A DNA stretch of 64,000 bases from Epithemia pelagica (taxonomy: Eukaryota; Bacillariophyta; Bacillariophyceae; Surirellales; Surirellaceae), in contig OX337228.1 in the NCBI GenBank assembly GCA_946965045.2, forward strand, positions 3,472,001-3,536,000, written 5' to 3'. The notes beneath the pieces were generated by a model. The model was given only the letters and a program-made list of their open reading frames with translations. It ran no database searches and was not told the origin of the DNA. The stretch's first letter is position 1. Each line of letters starts with the position of its first letter. A program made the position numbers and the translations under genes. Shown piece after piece: positions 8,844 to 18,061 of this stretch.

Positions 8844-9726
8844 CAGGAAACAGAAAGATGGTTCCACAAAGCTGATCAAAGTTGCCTGTGCCGTATGCAA
8901 TCTATGTGGTACGGCCATTGTGACTGAGAGGCGGAGCTACTCACCACTGGACAAGCACATGAGAAGCTCTGCCCACAGTAAACTGTACTTTGCCACGGCT
9001 TCCAAGTTAGGAGTACAACTGGGCAAAAATGCACCACCTCCTCCCGAAGAAAACAAGGCCTCATCCGAGCCTTCTGCAGGAAAGTCTAAGCCTACTTCCA
9101 CTACCACTAACAAAAAGAATAACACAAAGCAGACGGAGCTGACATTTGCCAAAAAAATGAGTCCTGCAGAAACAAACAGAATGAAGGAAGCACTAACGAC
9201 TGAGTGCTTAAATGCACACGTTGAGTTTCGCATCAAAACCCTAACGCCTGTTTCAAGGATTGCGGACCCATCATTTTTCAAACTGCGAGAAAGCATTGCA
9301 AAATGTGCAATAGCTCAAGCAAACTATGAAATAGGCTCACGCATGATCAAAAACCAAACAAAGTTTCTTGCTGACGAAGGCCGGAAAAGGTTGAAGGAGC
9401 AAATGAAAGGACAAACCATTGCACTCACCACAGACCACTGGACAAGTCGGCGTGGCCACACGTACGCTAGCTTTACAGCTCAATTCATTGATGTAAACTT
9501 TGAGATGCAAAGCACTGTTCTTGCTGTGTACCAGTATCACGGCTCGACATCTGCTGACAAAATAGTCGTTGATTTCAAGAAAAAGCTCGAGGAATGGGAA
9601 ATCCCTGAATCCAATGCCAAGTTCCTTGTGACAGATACTGCTGCGAACATGAACTTGGCAGGAATCAAATTGAGTGCCGAGAGTGATCATCACGATCACA
9701 TCTATTGTCTTGATCACGTCATTCAG
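8844..9726 (+). pseudogene. hAT transposase, BED finger and catalytic core segment
   Basis: This continues the frame of 33-454 after removal of Copia-1. It completes a BED-type zinc finger: a C-x2-C pair (CNLC) and an HMRSSAH pair. Next comes a basic linker, then the hAT core with TTDHWTS (first catalytic Asp), a FTAQFID stretch and VTDTAANM (second catalytic Asp), and a CLDHVIQ segment that fits the conserved C-x2-H region. The segment ends at a GT-AG intron, 9727-9804 (78 bp, with an in-frame TAG), which separates it from the next exon in the same frame. Confidence 0.85.
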
Positions 9727-9804
9727 GTGCGTAACCTTTGTTAGTGTGTCGTCACTGTTTGGGCTTTTTCAAGATAACTAAAGTCTTTTCTCTACTGTTC
9801 GAAG

Positions 9805-11049
9805 TTCATTGCAAAATTAGCATTCAATGCCAAGATCTCAGGCCAGGCATTGGAAACCGTTGATGACTTACAAGATGAAGATGACAATAATGACGACAAC
9901 ACTTTGTCACTGTCTGTGATGAAGAAAATGCGACGAATAATTGCTTATTTTAATAAATCCTTACAAGCTCAAGAGCAATTGGAGAAATGCATGGAAGAGG
10001 AAAATGGTAAACGCCTGTCGCTTGTTCAAGATGTAGTAACACAATGGTGGTCAACATTGCAGTCTGTCGAACGAATGCTAGAAGTGAAGAAGAGTCTGCA
10101 AAAGTTTTTTGGTGACAACGACAGTGCAACTCTTAAGAAATGGGCATCCAAGGAAGAAGGTGGGGGTTACAAGTTACCTCTGCCACTCTCAGCTGATGAA
10201 TGGACGGCACTAGTGCAACTCACAACCCTGTTACGACCATTCAAGACAGCACAAAAACAATTGTCGGCATCACGTTATGTGACTTCTTCAATCGCAATTC
10301 CTATGATTGATTGTATTGAAGAAAATCTCAATGCACTCAAGGAAGAAGTGTACTTCAATTCAACAGTTTCATCCCTCGTGAAAGACATGAAGGCCAAGTT
10401 CCATGAACACTTTGGATCTGTTAAAAATGATTTTTTCAATGAGGTACAGAGAGGACTCCGTTGACGGCAGGTTGGACTCCACCCAGCTTTTTACAAGGCC
10501 TATGCCCTAGATCCAAGATCAAAGAAACTTGGTTGCCTTACCGACGACTGCAAGAAGAGGGTGTGGAGTGCAATATTGGTAGAACTTACAAATCTAGGAG
10601 CACCAGATCAAAATGAAGCATCAACACCTACGTTGGCATCACCAAGACAGAAGAATATGCGTCGTACAGAAGACACAGATTGGATGGATAAATTTGATGA
10701 AGATTTAGAGTCTCCCAGACTGACTTATTCAGATTCTGTTTCGTGGACGACCAAAGTAAAAATTGAGTTGCAGGAATACCAAGAAGCCATTGGACTGCCA
10801 TACAGGACACGAGACAAGGCTAAGGTCTATGACCCACTTGTGGATTGGTGGAAACAAAACTCAACCAAGTATCCAAATGTGTGGAGGTTGGCGAAGCTCT
10901 ATTTAGGTTTTCCTGCTTCGGCAAGTGACTCTGAACGTGCGTTCAGTATCGCTGGATTGATTGTGACACCCAAAGCATCTGTTATCGACCCAGGGAACGT
11001 TGACGACATGGATTTCTTGCACCAAAACTGGGACTATATCTTTCAGTGA
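9805..11049 (+). pseudogene. hAT transposase, C-terminal segment with dimerisation domain and one internal stop
   Basis: The exon starts after a TTCGAAG acceptor and gives an all-helical middle region followed by a typical hAT C-terminal dimerisation domain: YDPLVDWW, then WRLAKLYLGFPASASDSER with AFSIAG. One TGA at 10462-10464 interrupts the frame; the coding pattern resumes at once in the same frame, so this is a point nonsense change rather than an intron. Without it and the Copia insertion the gene would encode about 850 residues, a usual hAT size. The natural stop is TGA at 11047-11049. Confidence 0.85.
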
Positions 11050-11099
11050 CAAGAACTAACTATCAACTATAAACTATGTATATTAAAGCTTCCATACCT

Positions 11100-11215
11100 A
11101 GTCGCTATGTATCTGATAGTGCGGAACTGCGGAACACGCTGATATTTGGACCCGCAAAGGCTGGGAACCGCGGGTAATCTACCCGCATGGATTTGAGCTC
11201 GCGGGTCCAACCTCT
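11100..11215 (+). repeat. Candidate 3' subterminal region and terminus of the hAT element
   Basis: The stretch is rich in short direct and inverted copies of GGACCCGC, GCGGGT and CCGCGGGT, as hAT subterminal regions often are. It ends in GCGGGTCCAACCTCTA, a hAT-like terminal repeat in reverse. The partner end is outside the window, so the exact border is a guess. Confidence 0.4.
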
Positions 11216-11672
11216 ACGAATTCAGGCTTCAGAGGTGAGAAAGGTTTCACAGTTTCTACTTTCTACTTTCTACCCATTCCGATGGGGTACCTAGGTAGTA
11301 CCCCTACTCCTACCTACTTCGTCTTTCCTAGTCATGCCAAACCTACCTAGCTCTAGTAGGTAGAAGGATGAAGTTGATGAGACATGTTATTTGCCATTTT
11401 GACGGCAAGAGATGAATCGAAGTGGAGGAAAATGACACCCCAAATCCTCGACTGCCCATATGCATTCGAATGGTGATGCACAAAAACAAACAACCATCTT
11501 TAACCAAACTCTTCCTTCACGGCAGTATTCAATACTTGAAGGAAGCAGGCAGCAAAGCATTATACATCTCGGAGAAGACGTGAAAGTTCAGCCCTTTATG
11601 AATGAATCTGTAGACACTCAAGATCCGAGTCGCGGAAACGTAGTATCAGTCGTAAGCCCAAAAGAGAAAGGT
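11216..11672. other. Intergenic, low complexity CTAC/TAGGTAG tract
   Basis: No gene is supported. 11260-11365 is made of short CTAC, CCTAC and TAGGTAG words with self-complementary potential, like tracts at 26190-26262, 32880-33000 and 54230-54290. The rest is plain sequence between the hAT end and the 3' end of the next gene. Confidence 0.6.
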
Positions 11673-12671
11673 CTATGCTCGGGAACGCTCCCTGAGATAA
11701 ATTTGCACACTCTTGATTTGTCGCTTCTTTCCTGTCTCCAGGGGTGGTGTTGGCGATCGAGTTGGATCTGCAGCAGATGGTTCGTTGGTGCTCTTTGACA
11801 ATTTCGAAGTCGTGCGGTACGACGACATGGAAGGATCTCGGACATTGGTCATGCTCTTTGAATTGCTCAAGGAGGAGTTGTCTTCAGCCTCAGTCGATTG
11901 TGATGATGAAACACACACCACTTCAACATCGTCCGCGGTGTATGTTGATTCACGGTCGTCTTCGATCTGTCCTAATTCCTCCTCGGTAAAGTAAAGCTTG
12001 GGAAGATCGCGAGGATCTGGGCGAGGGCATTCCTTGAGCGAAGAAATAATTGGATAGTCAAACTGAACAGCTCGTTTTCTCGCCGAAGATTGAGGTCTGG
12101 ATCGCTTTCGAAGAGCAAGCAACCCTCTATCTCGTTCCGACACCTGCGTAAAAACTGTTCCAGTTGTTTCCATCGTGCTCCATGAGGTGAGTCTTTGCAT
12201 CTGTTCTCGCTCTTCGTCGAAGTCAGCGGTTTCTGCATCGTTGAAGTCCCACAGCTCATTTTCTTCCATCAGCACTGATACCGCTCTCTGGGGTGGAACA
12301 GTCACCACCGATACACAAGCCGCAAACTTCGAGTACATACGATTCAAAACGTTTGCAGGATTTCCTTCCTCGTTATTGCTAATCATTGTCTCCTGTTGTT
12401 CGGCGAGAAAACTGTCGTCGCCATCGTATGGATCATCGTCCGCATATGGATCGTCACGAAAGTGTGTGGGCGAGTACATAGAATCAATCATATGGTTCGG
12501 CGAGTAGAATGTGCCTCTGTCCTTTCCAGCGACAGCGTGCCTTGCAGCGTTCTGGTTTCGACGAAGTATCTTCTTCTCTTGTTTCGAGCTGATGTCTTTG
12601 GGGACTCCACGGACTGGAACATCGAGCTCGGATGTATCCATTACTTCTCTCAGCACGTCAGTCGACGACAT
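11673..12671 (-). CDS. Protein with RVxF-LYF-DR module (332 residues), unknown function
   Basis: Single-exon gene starting at the CAT-encoded ATG (12669-12671). Most of the chain is acidic, polar and probably disordered, with aspartate-rich stretches near 73-87 and a serine-rich C-terminal third. The recognisable part is residues about 199-252: KRAVQF, then LYF at 226-228, EEL, a DDR at 238-240 and DDVEVV. The same module with identical spacing is found in the protein at 23811-24953. KRAVQF fits the [RK]-x(0,1)-[VI]-x-[FW] docking motif of protein phosphatase 1, so a phosphatase-regulator role is possible but unproven. No enzyme domain, signal peptide or membrane segment is seen. Confidence 0.75.
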   Translation of the reverse strand: MSSTDVLREVMDTSELDVPVRGVPKDISSKQEKKILRRNQNAARHAVAGKDRGTFYSPNHMIDSMYSPTHFRDDPYADDDPYDGDDSFLAEQQETMISNNEEGNPANVLNRMYSKFAACVSVVTVPPQRAVSVLMEENELWDFNDAETADFDEEREQMQRLTSWSTMETTGTVFTQVSERDRGLLALRKRSRPQSSARKRAVQFDYPIISSLKECPRPDPRDLPKLYFTEEELGQIEDDRESTYTADDVEVVCVSSSQSTEAEDNSSLSNSKSMTNVRDPSMSSYRTTSKLSKSTNEPSAADPTRSPTPPLETGKKRQIKSVQIYLRERSRA

Positions 12672-13164
12672 GGTGGCACCAAAGTAATCTGCAAGAGAAA
12701 CGATACCGAGAGCTTGTGATTGCTGAGCAACAGGTTTAATCTATCGCGTTGTATTGTTTGGCATCGGATTTGCGGACAGGAGGGAACTCTTGCCTTTTCG
12801 GCGACCGGGGAGAAGTGCGCTCTCTTCGTTTCGAAAGTGTTTTGTATGTGTTCAGATCGTCCACCATGAATTTTTAGACCTCCCAATATTTGAGGGGCTG
12901 TAATAAAATTGTCCTTTGGTCATGGTATTGATAAGCCCTACAAGCCGAAAAGCGATCGCGTATAGTCGTATGGAATAAGATCTACAAGTAAATATAATAT
13001 TATTTAAGAGCCCGCCACAAAAGTCTCGCTGCATGCGCGCACGAACCTTTGTCAACTCTACTCCTAGCCATCTATATCTACCCCTTTGAGCTAGAGAAAT
13101 GCCGATATGGACGTACTCCTAGCTACATCTGCCTACCCCGACTTCTATGTTTGAGATCAAAGTT
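12672..13164. other. Intergenic region upstream of the 11673-12671 gene
   Basis: This lies between the start of one minus-strand gene and the stop of the next (the kinesin-like gene). It must hold the promoter of the former and the 3' end of the latter. No clear motif, repeat or RNA gene was found. Confidence 0.5.
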
Positions 13165-16100
13165 TCAATTTCCCATTCTTCTCCTTTCACGAAGGTCCCG
13201 AGTGCGCTTCCACAAAACACGAAGAAGAAGACTCGCCATCTGCTCTGTTGCGTCAATGTGTTGTTCCAGTCCTTCAAATCCATGATCGTCGATATTCCTT
13301 GTGTGCATGGGCATCTCTCGGACTATCAGGGAAAGATCAAGGGCAAGATCTTCCAATTTCTCCCTCGATTCATCGCGTGAGAGGCCGCCCTGTTCCAAAA
13401 GTTCACGGTATCCCTCATCATTCCGTGACAAGTCTTGTCTCAGGCTCACAATTCTTGTCGTCAGGTGTTCGTTTCTTTCACGTAGCTCTTTATTTTCAGC
13501 CCTGAGGGCATTGGCCATTGTCTGTTCGTCGCAATGAAGCTGCGCAATTGGTTTAAGACGTTTCATTGTTTCGTCTGACATCCTCTTCATTGCTTGTTGA
13601 AGTGCTTCAGTAGTTGTCTGCAATTGCTCTTTCGCGACGCGCTCTTGCTCGCACCTGCGCTCGACTTCCTCTTGAGACACTTGAAGATTCCTAACAGCCA
13701 CCGCAAGCTCTGTGACGTCTCCTGCACGTTCCTCTAATTGCTCAGAGAGGGCTCTCACTTCACTTTCGCGAGATTCAAGAAGATCATTTTTCACTTTGAG
13801 TTCATCTTGTAGATCCATGTGTACATCAACAGCTTCTTGTCGTAGTCTTTTGTTCTCTTCCTCTAGTTCGCTGATACGCCGTTCAGAGATTTCAAGTTTC
13901 GGAACAGAATCACTCAACTCCTCTCTCGCAACAACGAGATTCCTTTCACTTTCTTCCATAAGCTTCTCAGCTTCAGAACGCGCTTCAAGAGCTTGCGCCA
14001 CTTCATTCCGGGCTTGAACGAGCTCCTCCTTAAGTTCCGCAATTCGACGTTGATCTTGGACATGTGACTGCGCATGTTGCTTGTTCTTCGATTCATAGTT
14101 GCTAAGGCTTGTTTGTAATTCTGTTATCAGATGCTCCTGTTTCGTGATCTCCTCCTTATGGTTTTCCAAATCAGCGTGCACGAGTCGTAAGGATTCTGAA
14201 AGCTGTTGGTTCACCAAGTCCTTCATATCACTTTCTGCTTGAACGCTGTGCAGCTCTTCCTCCCGTTCCTTTAAAGAACTCACAAGCTGCTCTTTTCCAG
14301 CCACAGCCTCTTCGGCAATTTGGTGAAACTCCTGTTGCTCGGCAGTTAGCTTGGCCACTTTTGTGCGAAGTTCTTGCAGCTCATTTTGCGTTGCTGTCAA
14401 ATCCCGCATATGCTCACGGGCAAGTCGCTCAATCCGTGAACGAAGGGTGTCTCGCTCAGCAGTAATTCGTTTAACAACACTTACTTCGGATTCTTTTAGA
14501 GCCCACAGATGATTTGAAATGGCCTCAGCATTCGCTCTTTGGGTCCGATTCAACCGCACATAGGTAGCCTCAATTTCACCCATTTGAGACACTGTATCGT
14601 TATCACTGTTTTCGTCAACAATTGAAGGTGGCCCGGCGGATTCAGCAACCTTCTTTTTCTGACTATGGGATGATGACTTGACAGGGGAATGTGTCTTCAT
14701 TTTCCCTTCACCCCTTTGTGCCCTCTCTCTGATTTCATGTGATAAATCATCCAAAGCTTGATCATCGGACATACTCGGTACCATCCTGTTCCGAAGCTCC
14801 GCAGATAGATCGTCCATTGCGCGTTCTTCCTCGTCAAGTAGAGCTTGCTGGTCAATTCTCTGTTTATTCGTATGTTTGCCTTCGATAGAGTTATTTGTGG
14901 GATTATCTTTGCGAGGTGGGCGATGTCTGCTAGCAAGAATGTTCTGAGTCCCCTGAATCAAGTCAGCAGCGCCATTGTCGCCAGTGTCAGTTGTGATTGG
15001 GCTCGGGTATTGATCTGGCATGATGTCTCCTGAGGCGAAGGACTTATGATCCATCGCGCTTAAGGTAGAACTTGTATCGGCAACAGCAGACCCTGCCCTC
15101 TGCTTTGGGCGATACGACAAGTTTCGTACTTGAGGAGTGGGAAGCGAAGACATTGGCAGATCTCTGCGCGGTGAAGGTATACGAGTGGAGTAAGTACTGG
15201 TCGAATGTTTCCGCATATGTGTTGTTTTCAATTCATAAAAGGTGCCAGGATCAATCTCTTCATACTGGTGCTGGTCACCAGTTGTTGTGGTTGGTGCCGT
15301 TGCCTCTGATGCCTCCGTCATGTGACTCGACAAGTACAGAACATTACGTGGTGGTGGATTTGGCTGAAATCCAGCTTTACTAAGACGCTGTCGAGCATCA
15401 CTGGTGAGAGTTTTAAGCAGCGATGGATGATACTTTTCATCAATTTCTGATAAGCTGATGTGTTCTGACTGTTCTGAACCAGCGGACCCAGGCGAAGACG
15501 GAGCCGCATTTTCTACAAGCGGCTTGGCCAATGTGTCAAATGGAGACTTGGGTGGATCGCCGGGTCTTTCAAGGAGTTTATGAGAGAAACGAAGATATTC
15601 CATTGATTTTTCGTATTGGTCTATCATGGGTGAAACCGAGGTCAAAAGAATCGTCCTGCCATCCTGATGGTCGATTGATTTCTGCAAAAATTGAGTAAGA
15701 AGTGATTCACGAAAGGAAAGAGTTACATGATTCCCAGCTTGCCGCAGCAGACATGCTCTAAGGGTGGCCCCCAAGGCCGTAACACTTTTCCTCACAGAAG
15801 CATTCCTCATGGTCTCGGCGGTTGACAATTCCGCTCCTGTTTGACTGTTTGATGTGGGCGTTGCAAGGTCAACAAAGTGGGCAACAGGGACTTTGGTCGT
15901 TGAACCAAATTCATCTGGGCTTCGATAAAAGTAGAGTGTAGCAACAATATGTCCCCGCTTTGTTGCTCGTCCCTTGAAGTCGGCAACCGTGAATGCTCGT
16001 CGAAAATGATGTCCCAACGATTTGAGCGAGTCAACCTCGTGAATTCCGAGGCCGGCGATGACACCACCAGAGCTTTCCCCATCGTACACAAGCTTCAAGG

Positions 16101-17556
16101 TTGAAGCTGCTTCCTTGTTACCAGTCTTACTAGAAGAGATACCACGGTTGGACCACTTTTCGGTCAAATCATAAAAAGCATCACCGGCAATCTCCATCAT
16201 GGACAGCCCAATCACACATTGGTCGCCACTCTTTTCTTCGTTCTGGGTTTTGAACCTGATCATGTCAAGCAGTGTGAGTCCAACTAGTCCATACCGATCG
16301 GCAATCAAGTCAAGCTGTTCCACATCTGGGCCAGTGGAATCGGACGGCGTGGCCGTTTGTGGTTGCGAAAAGGATCGTGCGACAGAATCCGTGGTACTGG
16401 TTCCAAATATGGTCAATTTCTTGTCTTGGTGACCATAAGCAAAGACTGTGCGATGGGCAATGGATGATGGTGCAGTTAGGTCTTGTGAAATGGCCCTCGC
16501 GAGACGGTGAAACCCAAGCAGTGATGTGGAGGGCCAAAGTACTTTGCTGAAGCGATATTCTCGAGCCCAATCCTCCGACGAAACTCCTCTCCCCACAGTT
16601 TTTCTAAGAAGTTCCATAGAAACCTTATTTGGCACATTCTCGCCAAAGGCCCGTGGATTTATGACAATCATTTTGCGAGACTCGTCTGTTGCCGCCATGA
16701 CAATCGAGGTGGGTGAGGAAGGAGGTTGAGAGGCTTTTTCTTGCGATGAGCTCATGAAAGCTGCCATTGGGAAGACACACGGTAAACGTCCTTCTTGCTC
16801 TTCTTGTGAACTTTTGGCGGGAGGATCACGAACATGAACGAGAACCGACACAATGCGTTCCTCACTAAGCGAATAGGCTCGGTCTGATGGATATGCCAGG
16901 ACAGCAGGATCATTTTGTCCAAATTCCTCCGGAATGACGTTGACATTCTTCGAGAACGATGACCGGGAGGAAGCGCTGTGCAAAATACCTTGGTCGCTAA
17001 CAGGTTTTTTCATATGCTGATCCAGGTTTCCATTCTGTCTACGACCGTTGCTCCGACGAACGTCCGGTGAAAAGGGTGAAACAGTTCGAGGAGGAGAATT
17101 TCCCCGCGTACCATCATCCAAAGATTGGATGTTGCTAGAAGTGTTGGTGGTTCGAGGAGGAGATGTTATTTCTCGTCGGCTGTTGTTTCCGCCGTGTGTG
17201 GGTCGTTGTTTTCCTGATGATGAGGACGATGTTGGCGGCAATGGTCGGCTGGAAGATTGGGTGTTGTAACGATTGGGATCCTTCCTTTGCTCACCTGGTC
17301 CTTCTTCATCGTGATCTGATTCTTCGTCGTCGTCCAAGCTGTCAATCATCAACAGTTCATTGCGACCATGCTCGTTCATGTGTTCGTCGTGAGCCAATGG
17401 CATGTGCTCTTCTTCACCCGTAATGTCCGACATGTAATCACGAAAGGATCCAATCGGTGGTTCGTAGCGAGATCCAGGAGGTGATTGCCACTCTTCCACA
17501 ACTGCGGCTGCGGTAGCTTTCGATACGACTTTTCGTCCTACACCTCCTCCAATCAT
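13165..17556 (-). CDS. Kinesin-like protein with degenerate motor ATPase site, long coiled coil
   Basis: The frame is open to 17616, but the first ATG is at 17556, giving 1463 residues. Order: disordered acidic/serine-rich N-terminus (about 1-210); kinesin-motor-like domain (about 220-640); disordered linker (about 640-1000); long coiled coil (about 1020-1430). The motor fold is recognisable from VFAYGHQDKKLTIFG (place of the P-loop), VDLATPTSN (switch II), RNASVRKSVTALGATL, then SFRESLLTQFLQKSI and EYLRFSHKL near the end of the motor. The P-loop lacks the GxxxxGK[ST] pattern, the switch I SSRSH is replaced by FKGRATKRGH, and switch II lacks DLAGSE. ATP hydrolysis is therefore unlikely; a cargo, scaffold or regulatory role on microtubules is inferred. 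Frame and length are intact, so it is not a decayed gene. It is divergent from the 18062 gene. Confidence 0.8.
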   Translation of the reverse strand: MIGGGVGRKVVSKATAAAVVEEWQSPPGSRYEPPIGSFRDYMSDITGEEEHMPLAHDEHMNEHGRNELLMIDSLDDDEESDHDEEGPGEQRKDPNRYNTQSSSRPLPPTSSSSSGKQRPTHGGNNSRREITSPPRTTNTSSNIQSLDDGTRGNSPPRTVSPFSPDVRRSNGRRQNGNLDQHMKKPVSDQGILHSASSRSSFSKNVNVIPEEFGQNDPAVLAYPSDRAYSLSEERIVSVLVHVRDPPAKSSQEEQEGRLPCVFPMAAFMSSSQEKASQPPSSPTSIVMAATDESRKMIVINPRAFGENVPNKVSMELLRKTVGRGVSSEDWAREYRFSKVLWPSTSLLGFHRLARAISQDLTAPSSIAHRTVFAYGHQDKKLTIFGTSTTDSVARSFSQPQTATPSDSTGPDVEQLDLIADRYGLVGLTLLDMIRFKTQNEEKSGDQCVIGLSMMEIAGDAFYDLTEKWSNRGISSSKTGNKEAASTLKLVYDGESSGGVIAGLGIHEVDSLKSLGHHFRRAFTVADFKGRATKRGHIVATLYFYRSPDEFGSTTKVPVAHFVDLATPTSNSQTGAELSTAETMRNASVRKSVTALGATLRACLLRQAGNHVTLSFRESLLTQFLQKSIDHQDGRTILLTSVSPMIDQYEKSMEYLRFSHKLLERPGDPPKSPFDTLAKPLVENAAPSSPGSAGSEQSEHISLSEIDEKYHPSLLKTLTSDARQRLSKAGFQPNPPPRNVLYLSSHMTEASEATAPTTTTGDQHQYEEIDPGTFYELKTTHMRKHSTSTYSTRIPSPRRDLPMSSLPTPQVRNLSYRPKQRAGSAVADTSSTLSAMDHKSFASGDIMPDQYPSPITTDTGDNGAADLIQGTQNILASRHRPPRKDNPTNNSIEGKHTNKQRIDQQALLDEEERAMDDLSAELRNRMVPSMSDDQALDDLSHEIRERAQRGEGKMKTHSPVKSSSHSQKKKVAESAGPPSIVDENSDNDTVSQMGEIEATYVRLNRTQRANAEAISNHLWALKESEVSVVKRITAERDTLRSRIERLAREHMRDLTATQNELQELRTKVAKLTAEQQEFHQIAEEAVAGKEQLVSSLKEREEELHSVQAESDMKDLVNQQLSESLRLVHADLENHKEEITKQEHLITELQTSLSNYESKNKQHAQSHVQDQRRIAELKEELVQARNEVAQALEARSEAEKLMEESERNLVVAREELSDSVPKLEISERRISELEEENKRLRQEAVDVHMDLQDELKVKNDLLESRESEVRALSEQLEERAGDVTELAVAVRNLQVSQEEVERRCEQERVAKEQLQTTTEALQQAMKRMSDETMKRLKPIAQLHCDEQTMANALRAENKELRERNEHLTTRIVSLRQDLSRNDEGYRELLEQGGLSRDESREKLEDLALDLSLIVREMPMHTRNIDDHGFEGLEQHIDATEQMASLLLRVLWKRTRDLRERRRMGN

Positions 17557-18061
17557 TCTCTTGCGCAATACTAAATCGCAATCTCTGCCTCCTCCGTGCC
17601 GTGGTGGAAGCAACACACAAACTCAGAAAAAAATTGAGCTTGTGCGTGCCAAAACAACGTGCAGGTGGGCCAGAATATTTCGGGGGACAGGCTCGCTCCG
17701 ATGCACCTGTTGTGCGCGCATTTTGCAGTACAGACACAGAACTCAAACGCAAATCCCCGTTGATGGATGGCGCCCGGACGATTTTCAAAACCAAACCCCA
17801 AATCTTCGCTCTGCCTGCGCGTGATTGTTGTAAGGACCCCATCGCGCAGGACTGGATGAACGCCGGCCTTTGCCCTTTTGATTGCGGCGCGAGAATCGCA
17901 TGACGGAGCTACGCAAGATGGAAGGCTAGAGGCCAAACTCCAAAGAATGTCGTGTGTTATTAGGAGTAGAGATTATTCGAGTGGCGACAAAGTCCCGACC
18001 ATGCGACCTCTCCGGGGTTCCGTTATTCTTGTTCCCGCGCCTTGTATTGCCTTGATGAGAG
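17557..18061. promoter_or_regulatory. Shared divergent promoter region (about 505 bp)
   Basis: The interval separates the start codons of two genes on opposite strands, the kinesin-like gene and the tail-anchored protein gene, so both promoters must lie here. No TATA box or conserved motif stands out. The role follows from gene orientation only. Confidence 0.5.

Larger units (their letters stand above)
1..11215 (+). mobile_element. hAT-superfamily DNA transposon, left end outside window, split by Copia-1
   Basis: The element is recognised from its transposase, which is read in three blocks (33-454, 8844-9726, 9805-11049): acidic/lysine-rich N-terminus, BED-type zinc finger, hAT catalytic core and C-terminal hAT dimerisation region. 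A plausible 3' end lies near 11215, where the strand reads GCGGGTCCAACCTCTA; its reverse complement TAGAGGTTGGACCCGC looks like a hAT terminal inverted repeat. The matching 5' end is not in the window, so neither the terminal repeat nor the 8-bp target duplication can be confirmed. The element is interrupted by Copia-1 and carries one in-frame stop, so this copy is dead. Confidence 0.7.

Noticed and set aside
11460-11798. 112-codon plus-strand ORF at the 3' end of the 11673-12671 gene.
   Set aside because: It overlaps the better supported minus-strand gene and carries no recognisable motif.
13165-17616. Start of the kinesin-like gene at 17616.
   Set aside because: The first codon there is GTG; the first ATG of the frame is at 17556, which is the more likely eukaryotic start.
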